From positions 719,456 to 783,455 of the forward strand of contig NZ_JMIT01000002.1 in NCBI RefSeq assembly GCF_000731675.1: a DNA stretch of 64,000 nucleotides, read 5' to 3'. The notes below the pieces were generated by a model. It was not told the origin of the DNA. It did not search any database and saw only the letters and a program-made list of their open reading frames with translations. Positions 21,492 to 31,360 of the stretch are shown here, piece by piece. Positions within the stretch are counted from its first letter, which is position 1; each line of letters begins with the position of its first letter. The position numbers were made by a program, and so were the translations under genes. The DNA comes from Pseudomonas capeferrum. GTDB taxonomy: Bacteria; Pseudomonadota; Gammaproteobacteria; Pseudomonadales; Pseudomonadaceae.

Positions 21492-22085
21492 ATGACCGAA
21501 CGCCCAGCCCTGCGCTCCCAGCGCCTCAACCAGATCACCCACGCCCCGCACACCGAGCTGGATGCCCTGGTCAAGGCGCACGCCCCCTTCGACAGCCGTG
21601 AAAACTTCGCCCGCTTCGTGGTCGCCCAGTACCTGTTCCAGTCCGAACTCAAGGCCTTGTACAACGACCCGCAACTGATCGCCATCGTCCCCGACCTGGC
21701 CGAGCGTTGCCGCGCCGAACAGGCCCGCCTGGACCTCGCCGACCTCGACACCGAAGTGCCCGGCGCAGTCCCTGGCGCGGTACAAAATCCGAGCCTGGGC
21801 GAGGCCATGGGCTGGATCTTCGTCTCCGAAGGCTCCAAACTGGGCGCTGCGTTTCTGATCAAGCGTGCCGTGGCCCTTGAGCTGTCCGACAGCTTCGGTG
21901 CCCGCCACTTGGGCGAACCGGCCGGCGGCCGTGCCGAAGGCTGGAAACAGTTCACCCGCATCCTCGATGGCCTGGCGCTGTCGGCCGAAGAAGAGGCCGC
22001 CGCCGAACGGGGCGCTGTCGCAGCCTTCGAGCGCTTCACCGAGCTGCTCAAGCACGCCTATGCGGCGGATGCCGCGCTGGTTTGA
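21492..22085 (+). CDS. hemO: Heme oxygenase (HemO/PigA type)
   Basis: A 197-aa cytoplasmic enzyme that opens heme to biliverdin, CO and iron. The proximal heme ligand is expected at His20 in ITHAPHTELDALV. The distal helix GWIFVSEGSKLGAAFLIKRA shows the G-S-x-L-G pattern of bacterial heme oxygenases. The ATG at 21492 follows AAGGA. Placement right after the TonB receptor gives a complete heme uptake-and-degradation unit. Whether it cuts at the alpha or at the beta/delta position cannot be read from motifs alone. Confidence 0.94.
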   Translation: MTERPALRSQRLNQITHAPHTELDALVKAHAPFDSRENFARFVVAQYLFQSELKALYNDPQLIAIVPDLAERCRAEQARLDLADLDTEVPGAVPGAVQNPSLGEAMGWIFVSEGSKLGAAFLIKRAVALELSDSFGARHLGEPAGGRAEGWKQFTRILDGLALSAEEEAAAERGAVAAFERFTELLKHAYAADAALV

Positions 22086-22139
22086 CACGCTGTACCCGGC
22101 CACCCCACCGGTGGCCGAACCGTTTTTCGCAGTGAGACC

Positions 22140-22553
22140 ATGACCCAACCTGCCCGCTCGAAACTCGCTCGCCTGCTGTATGGAATCCTGGCTTACGTAA
22201 GCCTGGGGGTTGGCCTGGTCGCGATCGTCATTCCCGGCCTGCCGACCACCGAGTTCATCCTGCTGGCCGCCTGGGCAGCCACCCGCAGTTCACCGCGCCT
22301 TTCTGCCTGGCTGGAGAATCACCGGTTGTTCGGGCCGATTCTGTTCAACTGGCGCAATGGCAAGGTGATCCAGCGCCGGGCCAAGGTCAGCGCCACCATC
22401 AGCATGCTGCTGTGCGCAGGCCTGATGCTGACCTTCCTCGATCACCACTGGCCGGTGTTTCTGGCGATCGGCGGCATGACCCTGGGCAACCTGTGGATCT
22501 GGTCGCGCCCAGAACAAGCTTGCGTAGCCGGGTCACAAGCTCAGCAACCCTGA
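22140..22553 (+). CDS. DUF454 (YbaN-type) inner-membrane protein
   Basis: A 137-aa protein with three to four hydrophobic helices. It carries the DUF454 signature G-V-G-L-V-A-I-V-I-P-G-L-P-T-T-E-F-I-L-L-A-A-W, then S-S-P-R-L-x-x-W-L and G-P-I-L-x-x-W. Function is unknown. It starts 54 bp after heme oxygenase on the same strand, so it probably belongs to the heme transcript. Its 3' end overlaps the convergent antiporter gene by 21 bp. Confidence 0.85.
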   Translation: MTQPARSKLARLLYGILAYVSLGVGLVAIVIPGLPTTEFILLAAWAATRSSPRLSAWLENHRLFGPILFNWRNGKVIQRRAKVSATISMLLCAGLMLTFLDHHWPVFLAIGGMTLGNLWIWSRPEQACVAGSQAQQP

Positions 22554-23960
22554 ATACAGGGCATACGCCGCCAGCGCAGCGCCCGCCAGCACCGCAGCGA
22601 AAATCAGCTTCTCCCACGTGGTGAACAGGGTCTGCCCCTGCTCGTGCTTGGCCCTGGCGAACAGAATCACACCGGGGGCATACAGCAGCGCCGACAGCAG
22701 CAGGTACTTGAGCCCACCGGCGTACAGCAACCACACCGCATACAGCAGGGCAACCATCGCCACCAGCAGGTCCTTGCGCCGCAGGCCCGCTTGCCCGGCG
22801 TAGGAGTCTCCACGCAGCGCCAGCAACACCGCATACGCCGCCGACCACAGGTAAGGCACCAGAATCATCGACGAAGCCAGGTAGATGAGGCTGGTGTAGG
22901 TCCCGGCCGAAACCAGGGTGATCAGCAAGAAGCCCTGGATCATGCAGTTGGTCAGCCACAGGGCATTAGCCGGCACATGGTTGGCGTTTTCCTTGGCCAG
23001 AAAGCGCGGCATGGTCTTGTCACGCGCGGTGGCGTACAGGATCTCGGCGCACAGCAATGCCCATGAAAGCAAGGCGCCGAGCAGTGAAACGGCCAGGCCG
23101 ATACTGATCAACAATGCGCCCCACGGGCCAACGATGTGTTCGAGCACCGATGCCAATGACGGGTTCTGCAGCCCGGCCAGCTCCGGTTGGGTCATCACCC
23201 CCAGCGACAGCACGTTAACCAGCACCAGCAGCGCCAGCACGCCCAGAAAGCCGATCACCGTGGCCTTGCCCACATCCGACCGGCGCTGTGCACGCCCGGA
23301 ATACACGCTGGCGCCTTCGATGCCGATGAACACGAACACGGTGACCAGCATCATGTTGCGCACCTGGTCCAGCACATTGCCGAACTGCGGGTTGCTCAAG
23401 CCCCAGATATCACGGGTGAAGATGTCGGCGCGAAAGGCAAACGCCGCGATGACGATGAAAATCAGCAACGGCACCACCTTGGCCACGGTGGTCACCTGGT
23501 TGATGAACGCCGCTTCCTTGATGCCGCGCAACACCAGAAAGTGCACAGCCCACAGCAGCAGCGAGGCGCAGCCGATGGCGATAGGCGTGTTGCCCTCGCC
23601 AAACACCGGAAAATAGAACCCCAGCGTACTGAACAGCAGCACGAAATAGCCGACGTTGCCGAGCCAGGCGCTGATCCAGTAGCCCCAGGCCGAAGAGAAG
23701 CCCATGTAGTCGCCAAAGCCCGCCTTGGCGTAGGCATACACGCCCGAGTCCAGTTCAGGCTTGCGGTTGGCCAGGGTCTGGAACACGAACGCCAGGGCCA
23801 GCATGCCAACCGCCGTGATGCCCCAACCGATCAGTACCGCGCCGACATCGGCACGCGCCGCCATGTTCTGCGGCAGCGAGAAGATCCCGCCACCGATCAT
23901 CGAACCCACCACCAGTGCGATCAGCGCGCCCAGGCGCAGCTTCTGTCCCGGTTCGCTCAT
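22533..23960 (-). CDS. Arginine/ornithine antiporter, ArcD paralogue 1
   Basis: A 475-aa APC-superfamily basic amino-acid antiporter with 12-13 helices. The N-terminal signature GALIALVVGSMIGGGIFSLP is the substrate-binding G-S/G-G-G-I-F motif of the ArcD/ArgO-type family. It is closely related along its whole length to the divergent copy at 24396, which heads arcABC. It exchanges arginine for ornithine across the inner membrane if it follows its paralogue; another basic substrate is possible. It is divergently transcribed from the arc operon across a 435-bp spacer. Confidence 0.88.
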   Translation of the reverse strand: MSEPGQKLRLGALIALVVGSMIGGGIFSLPQNMAARADVGAVLIGWGITAVGMLALAFVFQTLANRKPELDSGVYAYAKAGFGDYMGFSSAWGYWISAWLGNVGYFVLLFSTLGFYFPVFGEGNTPIAIGCASLLLWAVHFLVLRGIKEAAFINQVTTVAKVVPLLIFIVIAAFAFRADIFTRDIWGLSNPQFGNVLDQVRNMMLVTVFVFIGIEGASVYSGRAQRRSDVGKATVIGFLGVLALLVLVNVLSLGVMTQPELAGLQNPSLASVLEHIVGPWGALLISIGLAVSLLGALLSWALLCAEILYATARDKTMPRFLAKENANHVPANALWLTNCMIQGFLLITLVSAGTYTSLIYLASSMILVPYLWSAAYAVLLALRGDSYAGQAGLRRKDLLVAMVALLYAVWLLYAGGLKYLLLSALLYAPGVILFARAKHEQGQTLFTTWEKLIFAAVLAGAALAAYALYSGLLSL

Positions 23961-24284
23961 GTGCCTCCCTTTTTTTCACCCGCTGTCATTCGTTTGAAAC
24001 AGCCATGCCGGCCATATTAAGCGCGGTGGCTTATATGGGTTAACGCCATAAAAGCTATAGCACTCATAACTGCTTTGTCTATGCCAACCCTCTGTAAAAA
24101 TTAGCAGCTGCCCAGCAACTAGGGAAGGCGCTGTTAAAACTCGAAATTCTTGTGAAAAATTTGCGAAAGCCTCAAAAACGGCTAGCTTCAAGCAGCGCAG
24201 GCCGAACAGAGCGTTTGCTCTAGTAGTACATGGAGGTGCCAGCCCACAAGGCCTGCGGCAAAGCTGTCGGCACTCTCCAGGAGC

Positions 24285-24313
24285 CATGTGAAGGATTTTT
24301 CCTACTTCACATG
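24285..24313. repeat. Inverted repeat upstream of the arc promoter
   Basis: CATGTGAAG (24285-24293) and CTTCACATG (24305-24313) are perfect complements around an 11-nt loop. It lies immediately upstream of the ANR-like box. It could be a terminator of an upstream transcript or a second regulator site. Confidence 0.5.
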
Positions 24314-24321
24314 ACCATGAA

Positions 24322-24335
24322 CTGACCCACGTCAG
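24322..24335 (+). promoter_or_regulatory. ANR-type box of the arc operon
   Basis: CTGAC-CCAC-GTCAG is a perfect palindrome that resembles the ANR/FNR consensus TTGAY-N4-RTCAA except for the outermost bases. A TATTCT -10 candidate at 24358-24363 would put the box centre near -41.5, the class II activator position. Oxygen-controlled arc expression through ANR is established in P. aeruginosa; here it is inferred. Confidence 0.6.
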
Positions 24336-24395
24336 CGAATGGCCCCGGCGTCGGATTTATTCTGTCGTCAACTTTCTCCTGGCAGGAGTTGTTAA

Positions 24396-25823
24396 ATGTC
24401 TGATTCATCCGGAAAATTAAAACTCGGTGCGCTAGTTGCACTTGTAGTGGGTTCAATGATCGGTGGCGGGATCTTCTCGCTGCCCCAAAACATGGCGGCC
24501 AGCGCGGGGGTTGGCGCGGTGCTTATCGGTTGGGCCATCACCGCGGTCGGCATGCTGACCCTGGCGTTCGTGTTCCAGACCCTGGCCAACCGCAAACCTG
24601 ACCTGGACGGCGGGGTTTACGCCTACGCCAAGGCCGGTTTTGGTGACTACATGGGCTTCTCTTCAGCCTGGGGTTACTGGATTAGTGCCTGGTTGGGCAA
24701 CGTCGGTTACTTCGTGCTGCTGTTCAGCACCCTCGGTTACTTCTTCCCGATCTTCGGTGAGGGCAACACGCCCGCCGCGATCATCGGCGCTTCGATCCTG
24801 CTCTGGGCCGTGCACTTCCTGGTCCTGCGCGGCATCAAGGAAGCGGCGTTCATCAACCTGGTCACCACCGTGGCCAAGATCGTGCCGCTGGTGCTGTTCA
24901 CCCTGATCTGCCTGTTCGCCTTCAAACTCGACGTGTTCACCGCCGACATCTGGGGCCTGGGCACACCGGAGCTGGGCAGCGTGATGAACCAGGTGCGCAA
25001 CATGATGCTGGTCACCGTCTGGGTGTTCATCGGCATCGAGGGCGCGAGCATCTTCTCGTCACGGGCGGAAAAACGCGCTGACGTGGGCAAGGCCACCGTC
25101 ATCGGCTTCGTCACCGTGCTGCTGTTCCTGGTGCTGGTCAACGTGCTGTCGCTGGGCATCATGACCCAACCGGAACTGGCCAAACTGCAGAACCCGTCGA
25201 TGGCCGCCGTGCTTGAACATGTGGTCGGCCACTGGGGTGCGGTGCTGATCAGCGTCGGCTTGATCATCTCGCTGCTCGGGGCCCTGCTGTCGTGGGTGCT
25301 GCTGTGCGCCGAAATCATGTTCGCCGCCGCCAAAGACCACACCATGCCGGAGTTCCTGCGCCGCGAAAACGCCAATCAGGTGCCAGCCAACGCCCTGTGG
25401 CTGACCAACGCCATGGTGCAGATCTTCCTGGTCATCACGCTGTTCTCCAGCAGTACCTACCTGTCGCTGATCTACCTCGCCACCTCGATGATCCTGGTGC
25501 CTTACCTATGGTCGGCGGCGTATGCATTCCTGTTGGCACTGCGCAATGAAACCTACGAGCAAGCCTTGGCCGAACGCAAGAAGGACCTGTTCATCGGCGC
25601 CATCGCTCTGCTGTACGCCATCTGGCTGCTGTACGCCGGCGGCGTGAAATACCTGCTGCTCTCGGCCCTGCTGTATGCCCCGGGGGCCATCCTGTTCGCC
25701 AAGGCCAAGCGCGAGGTTGGCCAACCTGTCTTCACCAACGTGGAAAAACTGATCTTCGCGGCCGTGGTCGTCGGCGCCCTGGTGGCTGCCTATGGCCTGT
25801 ACGACGGCTTCCTGACCCTTTGA
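24396..25823 (+). CDS. arcD: Arginine/ornithine antiporter
   Basis: A 475-aa APC-superfamily antiporter with the same GALVALVVGSMIGGGIFSLP signature and about 12-13 helices. It imports arginine in exchange for ornithine to drive the arginine deiminase pathway. AGGAG lies 8 nt before the ATG. It is the first gene of arcDABC, 32 bp ahead of arcA. Its assignment as the arc-operon antiporter is firmer than for the divergent copy because of operon position. Confidence 0.95.
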   Translation: MSDSSGKLKLGALVALVVGSMIGGGIFSLPQNMAASAGVGAVLIGWAITAVGMLTLAFVFQTLANRKPDLDGGVYAYAKAGFGDYMGFSSAWGYWISAWLGNVGYFVLLFSTLGYFFPIFGEGNTPAAIIGASILLWAVHFLVLRGIKEAAFINLVTTVAKIVPLVLFTLICLFAFKLDVFTADIWGLGTPELGSVMNQVRNMMLVTVWVFIGIEGASIFSSRAEKRADVGKATVIGFVTVLLFLVLVNVLSLGIMTQPELAKLQNPSMAAVLEHVVGHWGAVLISVGLIISLLGALLSWVLLCAEIMFAAAKDHTMPEFLRRENANQVPANALWLTNAMVQIFLVITLFSSSTYLSLIYLATSMILVPYLWSAAYAFLLALRNETYEQALAERKKDLFIGAIALLYAIWLLYAGGVKYLLLSALLYAPGAILFAKAKREVGQPVFTNVEKLIFAAVVVGALVAAYGLYDGFLTL

Positions 25824-25855
25824 CCCACGTCTTCGCACACATGGAGGAATGAACA

Positions 25856-27109
25856 ATGTCCGCTGAAAAACAGAAGTACGGTGTCCACTCCGAAGCCGGC
25901 AAACTGCGCAAAGTGATGGTCTGCTCCCCAGGCCTGGCACACAAGCGCCTGACCCCGAGCAACTGCGATGAACTGCTCTTCGACGATGTAATCTGGGTCG
26001 ACCAGGCCAAGCGCGACCATTTCGACTTCGTCACCAAGATGCGCGAGCGCGGCGTCGATGTATTGGAAATGCACAACCTGCTGACCGACATCGTGCAAGA
26101 CAAAGAGGCCCTGAAGTGGATCCTCGACCGCAAAATCACCCCTGACACTGTCGGCGTAGGCCTGACCAACGAAGTGCGCAGCTGGCTCGAAGGCCTTGAG
26201 CCACGCCATCTGGCCGAGTTCCTGATCGGCGGCGTGGCAGGCCAGGACCTGCCGCAGAGCGAAGGCGCCGATGTGGTCAAGATGTACAACGACTACCTGG
26301 GCCACTCCAGCTTCATCCTGCCACCGCTGCCCAACACCCAGTTCACCCGTGACACCACCTGCTGGATCTACGGCGGCGTTACGCTCAACCCGATGTACTG
26401 GCCGGCGCGACGCCAGGAAACGCTGCTGACCACCGCCATCTACAAGTTCCACAAGGAGTTCACCGGTGCCGACTTCCAGGTCTGGTACGGCGACCCGGAC
26501 AAACAGCACGGCAACGCCACCCTCGAAGGCGGTGACGTGATGCCGATCGGCAAGGGCATCGTGCTGATCGGTATGGGCGAGCGCACCTCGCGCCAGGCCA
26601 TCGGCCAATTGGCGCAGAACCTGTTCGCCAAAGGCGCGGTGGAAAAAGTCATCGTCGCCGGCCTGCCGAAATCGCGCGCCGCGATGCACCTGGACACCGT
26701 GTTCAGCTTCTGCGACCGCGACCTGGTCACGGTCTTCCCGGAAGTGGTGAAAGAGATCGTGCCGTTCATCATCCGCCCCGACGAAAGCAAGCCTTATGGC
26801 ATGGACGTGCGCCGCGAGAACAAGTCGTTCCTCGACGTGGTCGGCGAACAACTGGGCGTCAAGCTGCGCGTGGTCGAAACCGGTGGCAACAGCTTCGCCG
26901 CCGAACGCGAGCAGTGGGATGACGGCAACAACGTGGTGGCGGTAGAGCCCGGCGTGGTCATCGGCTACGACCGCAACACCTATACCAACACCCTGCTGCG
27001 CAAGGCCGGTATCGAGGTCATCACCATCAGCGCCGGCGAACTTGGCCGGGGCCGTGGCGGCGGCCATTGCATGACCTGCCCGATCGTGCGCGACCCGCTC
27101 GACTACTAA
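25856..27109 (+). CDS. arcA: Arginine deiminase
   Basis: A 417-aa enzyme that hydrolyses arginine to citrulline and ammonia. The catalytic Cys405 is in [17 protein letters not shown] at the C-terminus. The substrate-binding [12 protein letters not shown] and the N-terminal [14 protein letters not shown] segment are typical of the family. It follows arcD by 32 bp with GAGGAAT before the ATG. Confidence 0.98.
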   Translation: MSAEKQKYGVHSEAGKLRKVMVCSPGLAHKRLTPSNCDELLFDDVIWVDQAKRDHFDFVTKMRERGVDVLEMHNLLTDIVQDKEALKWILDRKITPDTVGVGLTNEVRSWLEGLEPRHLAEFLIGGVAGQDLPQSEGADVVKMYNDYLGHSSFILPPLPNTQFTRDTTCWIYGGVTLNPMYWPARRQETLLTTAIYKFHKEFTGADFQVWYGDPDKQHGNATLEGGDVMPIGKGIVLIGMGERTSRQAIGQLAQNLFAKGAVEKVIVAGLPKSRAAMHLDTVFSFCDRDLVTVFPEVVKEIVPFIIRPDESKPYGMDVRRENKSFLDVVGEQLGVKLRVVETGGNSFAAEREQWDDGNNVVAVEPGVVIGYDRNTYTNTLLRKAGIEVITISAGELGRGRGGGHCMTCPIVRDPLDY

Positions 27110-27179
27110 CGACCATCACTCCCGGCCGCCTCCACAAGACTGCGGCCGGGCACCTCACCGAATTCAAGGAGAAACCGTC

Positions 27180-28190
27180 ATGGCGTTCAATATTCACAAC
27201 CGCAACCTGCTCAGCCTCGAACATCACACCACGCGCGAGCTGCGCTACCTGCTGGACCTGTCCCGCGACCTCAAGCGCGCCAAGTACACCGGTACCGAAC
27301 AGCAGCACCTGAAGGGCAACAACATTGCCCTGATCTTCGAGAAGACCTCGACCCGCACCCGCTGCGCCTTCGAAGTCGCGGCCTATGACCAGGGCGCCAA
27401 CGTCACCTACATCGACCCCAACTCCTCGCAGATCGGCCACAAGGAAAGCATGAAGGACACCGCCCGCGTGCTCGGGCGCATGTACGATGCCATCGAGTAC
27501 CGTGGCTTCAAGCAGGAAATCGTCGAAGAACTGGCGAAGTTCGCCGGCGTGCCGGTGTTCAACGGGTTGACCGACGAATACCACCCGACCCAGATGATCG
27601 CCGACGTGCTGACCATGCGTGAGCACAGCGACAAGCCACTTCACGACATCAGCTACGCCTACCTGGGCGATGCCCGCAACAACATGGGCAACTCGCTGCT
27701 GCTGATCGGTGCCAAGCTTGGCATGGACGTGCGCATTGCCGCGCCAAAGGCGCTGTGGCCGCATGACGACCTGGTCGAACGCTGCAAAAAGTACGCTGAA
27801 GAAAGCGGCGCCCGCATCACCCTGACCGAAGACCCGAAAGCTGCCGTCAAGGGCGTGGACTTCGTGCACACCGACGTGTGGGTATCGATGGGCGAGCCCA
27901 TCGAAGCCTGGGGCGAACGCATCAAGCAGCTCAAGCCTTACCAGGTGAATGCCGAGCTGATGAAGTCTACCGGCAACCCGCGCACCAAGTTCATGCACTG
28001 CCTGCCGGCCTTCCACAACTCCGACACCAAGGTCGGCAAGCAGATTGCCGAACAGTACCCGGACCTGGCCAACGGTATCGAAGTGACCGATGACGTGTTC
28101 GAGTCACCGGCCTGCATCGCCTTCGAGCAAGCGGAAAACCGTATGCACACGATCAAGGCGATCCTGGTGTCGACCCTGGCTGACCTCTAA
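27180..28190 (+). CDS. arcB: Catabolic ornithine carbamoyltransferase
   Basis: A 336-aa enzyme that phosphorolyses citrulline to ornithine and carbamoyl phosphate in the deiminase pathway. The carbamoyl-phosphate site STRTR is at residues 57-61 and the ornithine-site HCLPAFH begins at residue 273. Length and position after arcA mark it as the catabolic rather than biosynthetic enzyme. Preceded by AAGGAG. Confidence 0.97.
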   Translation: MAFNIHNRNLLSLEHHTTRELRYLLDLSRDLKRAKYTGTEQQHLKGNNIALIFEKTSTRTRCAFEVAAYDQGANVTYIDPNSSQIGHKESMKDTARVLGRMYDAIEYRGFKQEIVEELAKFAGVPVFNGLTDEYHPTQMIADVLTMREHSDKPLHDISYAYLGDARNNMGNSLLLIGAKLGMDVRIAAPKALWPHDDLVERCKKYAEESGARITLTEDPKAAVKGVDFVHTDVWVSMGEPIEAWGERIKQLKPYQVNAELMKSTGNPRTKFMHCLPAFHNSDTKVGKQIAEQYPDLANGIEVTDDVFESPACIAFEQAENRMHTIKAILVSTLADL

Positions 28191-28201
28191 AGGCCACACC
28201 G

Positions 28202-28241
28202 GCCCCGATGGCGCGCGGGCTTGCCCGTGCCCCATCGGGGC
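28202..28241. repeat. Hairpin between arcB and arcC (REP-like core)
   Basis: A 10-bp perfect outer stem (28202-28211 with 28232-28241) encloses the core CGGGCTTGCCCG, similar to the centre of P. putida REP sequences. It may adjust relative arcB/arcC mRNA levels. No T-run follows. Confidence 0.65.
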
Positions 28242-28280
28242 TGCGTCGACCGTCAAAATTCCCGATAAAGGACATTCCCC

Positions 28281-29210
28281 ATGCGTATCGTTGTTGCATT
28301 GGGCGGCAACGCCCTGCTGCGTCGCGGCGAGCCCATGACCGCTGACAACCAGCGCGCCAATATCCGCACCGCTACCGAGCAGATCGCCAAGATCCACCCC
28401 GGCAACGAGCTGGTCATCGCCCACGGCAACGGCCCGCAGGTAGGCCTGCTGTCGCTGCAGGCGCTGTCTTACAAACCCGACGAAGCCTACCCGCTGGACG
28501 TGCTCGGTGCCGAGACAGAAGGCATGATCGGCTACATGATCGAACAGGAGCTGGGCAACCTGCTGGCGTTCGAAGTACCGTTCGCCACGCTGCTCACCCA
28601 GGTTGAAGTGGACGCCAACGACCCCGCTTTCAAAGACCCGACCAAGTTCATCGGCCCGGTCTACAGCAAGGAAGAGGCCGAGCGCCTGGCCAAGGAAAAA
28701 GGCTGGGTGGTCAAGCCCGACGGCGACAAGTACCGCCGCGTGGTGGCCAGCCCCAAACCCAAGCGCATCTTCGAGATCCGCCCGATCAAGTGGCTGCTGG
28801 AAAAGAGCAGCATCGTGATTTGCGCCGGCGGCGGTGGCATCCCCACCATGTACGATGAAAACCGCAAGCTCAAAGGCATCGAAGCGGTCATCGACAAAGA
28901 CCTGTGCTCTGCCCTGCTGGCCGAGCAATTGGAAGCCGACCTTCTGATCATCGCCACCGACGTCGATGCGGCCTACATTGACTGGGGCAAGCCCACGCAA
29001 AAAGCCATTGCCCAGGCCCACCCCGACGAACTCGAACGCCTGGGCTTCGCCGCCGGCTCCATGGGGCCAAAGGTGCAAGCGGCCAGTGACTTTGCCCGTA
29101 ACACCGGCAAAGTGGCGGTGATCAGCTCGCTGGAAAACATCGAGGACATCGTCAAAGGCACCGCGGGCACCCGGGTTTCCACCGCCACGCCTGGGATCAG
29201 CTACCGTTGA
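28281..29210 (+). CDS. arcC: Carbamate kinase
   Basis: A 309-aa amino-acid-kinase-fold enzyme that makes ATP from carbamoyl phosphate and ADP, the energy-yielding last step of the arginine deiminase pathway. The N-terminal [10 protein letters not shown] motif, [10 protein letters not shown], and the C-terminal [10 protein letters not shown] segment are characteristic. It lies 90 bp after arcB, behind a hairpin, with AAAGGA before the ATG. Confidence 0.97.
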   Translation: MRIVVALGGNALLRRGEPMTADNQRANIRTATEQIAKIHPGNELVIAHGNGPQVGLLSLQALSYKPDEAYPLDVLGAETEGMIGYMIEQELGNLLAFEVPFATLLTQVEVDANDPAFKDPTKFIGPVYSKEEAERLAKEKGWVVKPDGDKYRRVVASPKPKRIFEIRPIKWLLEKSSIVICAGGGGIPTMYDENRKLKGIEAVIDKDLCSALLAEQLEADLLIIATDVDAAYIDWGKPTQKAIAQAHPDELERLGFAAGSMGPKVQAASDFARNTGKVAVISSLENIEDIVKGTAGTRVSTATPGISYR

Positions 29211-29266
29211 ATGCAGTGGGCGGGCGCCTGGCGTCCGCCATTTTCGACCTTCCAAAGGAGCTTGCC

Positions 29267-29635
29267 ATGGCCCAGTACCACCCTGGTCATGTACACATCG
29301 AGCGCAGCGCGCTGAACACCAATGACCACAGCTATGACCTGAACATCGAATACGAGGCAGCGTCGGATCCCAAGGAAGGCAGAGGCATTCAGTTCCACAT
29401 GCATGGCAGCATCGAAGGCAAGACGGTGGACGAAAAGTTCTTCCTGGCCAAGGACCAAGTGCTGCCCAGTTTCCTCATGCTGTTGACCCGCAAGGCCCAG
29501 TCCTACCTGGCCCCGCCGAAGAAATTCGAGAACCTGGGGTCACCGCACAAGATCTATGACTTCATGTTCAGCGATATTCGCGAAAAACTCGAAGTGAAGT
29601 CGGGCGACCCGATCAAGCCTGAACATCTCGAGTAA
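29267..29635 (+). CDS. Small conserved Pseudomonas protein, DUF5064-like
   Basis: A 122-aa soluble protein without signal peptide or membrane helix. I recognise the general look of the DUF5064 family found in pseudomonads (MAQYHPGHVHIERSALN start and a later FHMHGSIEGKTVDEKFFLAKDQ-type stretch), but the function is unknown. AAAGGAG stands 6-7 nt before the ATG at 29267. It follows arcC by 56 bp on the same strand, so it is probably co-transcribed with the arc operon. Confidence 0.75.
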   Translation: MAQYHPGHVHIERSALNTNDHSYDLNIEYEAASDPKEGRGIQFHMHGSIEGKTVDEKFFLAKDQVLPSFLMLLTRKAQSYLAPPKKFENLGSPHKIYDFMFSDIREKLEVKSGDPIKPEHLE

Positions 29636-29734
29636 CAATGAACTGGGGCTGCTGTGCAGCCCCGGCAGTGTTGGGCCAAGCCCACCTATCAAGGCATACT
29701 ACGGCCCTCCCCGGCCATGACCAACCGCCTCCCC

Positions 29735-31243
29735 ATGCGCATCCACGTCAGCTTCATCGACCGCGTCGGCATCACCCAGGAAGTCCTCGCCCTGCTCGGT
29801 GCCCGCCACCTCAACCTGGACGCCGTGGAGATGGTCCCGCCGAACGTCTACATCGACGCCCCAACCCTCAGCCCCGCCGTGCTCGAAGAGCTGCACGACG
29901 CTTTGTTCGACGTGCAAGGCGTGCAGTCGGTGGATGTGGTCGACATCCTCCCGGGCCAACGCCGCCACCTGCAGCTCGATGCTCTGCTCGCGGCGATGAG
30001 CGACCCGGTACTGGCCGTGGACAGCGCAGGCCTGGTGTTGCTGGCCAACCCGGCGCTGATTGCCCTGTGCGGGCGCGAATCGGCCGGGCGCTCGGTGGGC
30101 GAACTGTTCGGCGACAACGGCCTGCTGCAGGCCCTGCAGGACAACAATTTCCACCTGCCGATGCGCGAAATGCAGCTCAACGGCCAGAGCCTGTTGCTCG
30201 ACGCCACGCCCATCACCAACGCCGGCGGCCTGCTGACCCTGTACCCACCTACGCGCATGGGGGAACGCCTTTCGGCGTTGCACCATGACCATGCTGAAGG
30301 GTTCGACGCGCTGCTCGGCGAATCACCGGCCATCCGTACCCTCAAGGCCCGCGCATTGCGTGTGGCCGCCCTGGATGCGCCCTTGCTGATACACGGCGAG
30401 ACCGGCACCGGCAAAGAGCTGGTGGCCCGTGCCTGCCATGCCATCAGCAGCCGCCACACTGCGCCGTTCCTGGCCCTGAACTGCGCCGCGCTGCCCGAGA
30501 GCCTGGCCGAAAGCGAGCTGTTCGGCTATGCCCCAGGCGCCTTTACCGGCGCGCAACGGGGTGGTAAACCCGGGTTGATGGAGCTGGCCAACCAAGGCAC
30601 GGTGTTTCTCGACGAAATCGGCGAAATGTCGCCGTACCTGCAGGCCAAATTGCTGCGTTTTCTCAGCGACGGCAGCTTCCGCCGCGTGGGTGGTGACCGT
30701 GAGGTGAAGGTGGATGTGCGGATCATCAGCGCTACCCACCGCGACCTGGAGCACATGGTGGCCGAAGGCACCTTCCGTGAAGATTTGTTCTACCGCCTCA
30801 ACGTGCTCAACCTGCAAGTGCCGCCCTTGCGTGACCGTGGCCAGGACATCCTGATGCTGGCGCATTTCTTCATGCAGCAGGCCTGCACACAGATTCAGCG
30901 CCCAGCTTGCCGCCTGACCCCGGCCACCCATTCGGCGCTGCTGGCCAACCCTTGGCCAGGCAACGTGCGGCAATTGCAGAACGTGATTTTCCGCGCGGCG
31001 GCCATTTGCGAGAGCAACCTGGTGGACATTGGCGACCTGGACATCGCCGGCACCTCGGTGGCCCGTGGCCAGGATGGCGAAGTGGCGAGCCTGGAGCAGG
31101 CCGTGGCGGACTTCGAACGGGAGCTGTTGCAGCGTTTGTATGCCAGCTATCCGTCGACACGGCAGTTGGCCGGCAGGCTGCAAACTTCACACACCGCCAT
31201 TGCACAGCGGCTGCGCAAGTACGGCATATCGGGAAAATCATAA
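29735..31243 (+). CDS. gcsR: TyrR-like sigma54 enhancer-binding protein, GcsR-like
   Basis: A 502-aa activator. It has an N-terminal ACT domain (1-70), a PAS-like domain (about 78-185) and a sigma54-interacting AAA+ domain with Walker A GETGTGKE (221-228), GAFTGA (268-273) and Walker B VFLDEIGEMS. A TyrR-type helix-turn-helix ends the protein (STRQLAGRLQTSHTAIAQRLRKYGI region). An intact GAFTGA means it can work with sigma54, unlike E. coli TyrR. P. aeruginosa GcsR has this architecture, responds to glycine and activates the gcv2 operon; here a sigma54-type promoter fronts gcvHP about 9.6 kb downstream. PhhR is the other TyrR-like option. The start could also be at 29717. Confidence 0.78.
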   Translation: MRIHVSFIDRVGITQEVLALLGARHLNLDAVEMVPPNVYIDAPTLSPAVLEELHDALFDVQGVQSVDVVDILPGQRRHLQLDALLAAMSDPVLAVDSAGLVLLANPALIALCGRESAGRSVGELFGDNGLLQALQDNNFHLPMREMQLNGQSLLLDATPITNAGGLLTLYPPTRMGERLSALHHDHAEGFDALLGESPAIRTLKARALRVAALDAPLLIHGETGTGKELVARACHAISSRHTAPFLALNCAALPESLAESELFGYAPGAFTGAQRGGKPGLMELANQGTVFLDEIGEMSPYLQAKLLRFLSDGSFRRVGGDREVKVDVRIISATHRDLEHMVAEGTFREDLFYRLNVLNLQVPPLRDRGQDILMLAHFFMQQACTQIQRPACRLTPATHSALLANPWPGNVRQLQNVIFRAAAICESNLVDIGDLDIAGTSVARGQDGEVASLEQAVADFERELLQRLYASYPSTRQLAGRLQTSHTAIAQRLRKYGISGKS

Positions 31244-31360
31244 GATTTGTTGAAAAATCAGCACGCGCCTCGGAATTATCCTACGCACAGTGCCAATACT
31301 TACCTCAGGGTGGCTGCGTAGAATAGGGGTGTTCGCCCGTGGATATAAAAGAGCACCCTG

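Larger units (their letters stand above)
23961..24395. other. Divergent promoter region between the two antiporter genes
   Basis: A 435-bp AT-richer spacer without a credible gene. It holds an inverted repeat at 24285-24313 and an ANR-like box at 24322-24335 facing the arc operon. No equivalent ANR match was seen near the paralogue start at 23960. Confidence 0.7.

Noticed and set aside
29735..31243. Calling the regulator PhhR or TyrR of aromatic amino-acid catabolism
   Set aside because: No phhAB genes are nearby, and a sigma54 promoter heads the linked glycine cleavage operon, which fits GcsR better. Not excluded outright.
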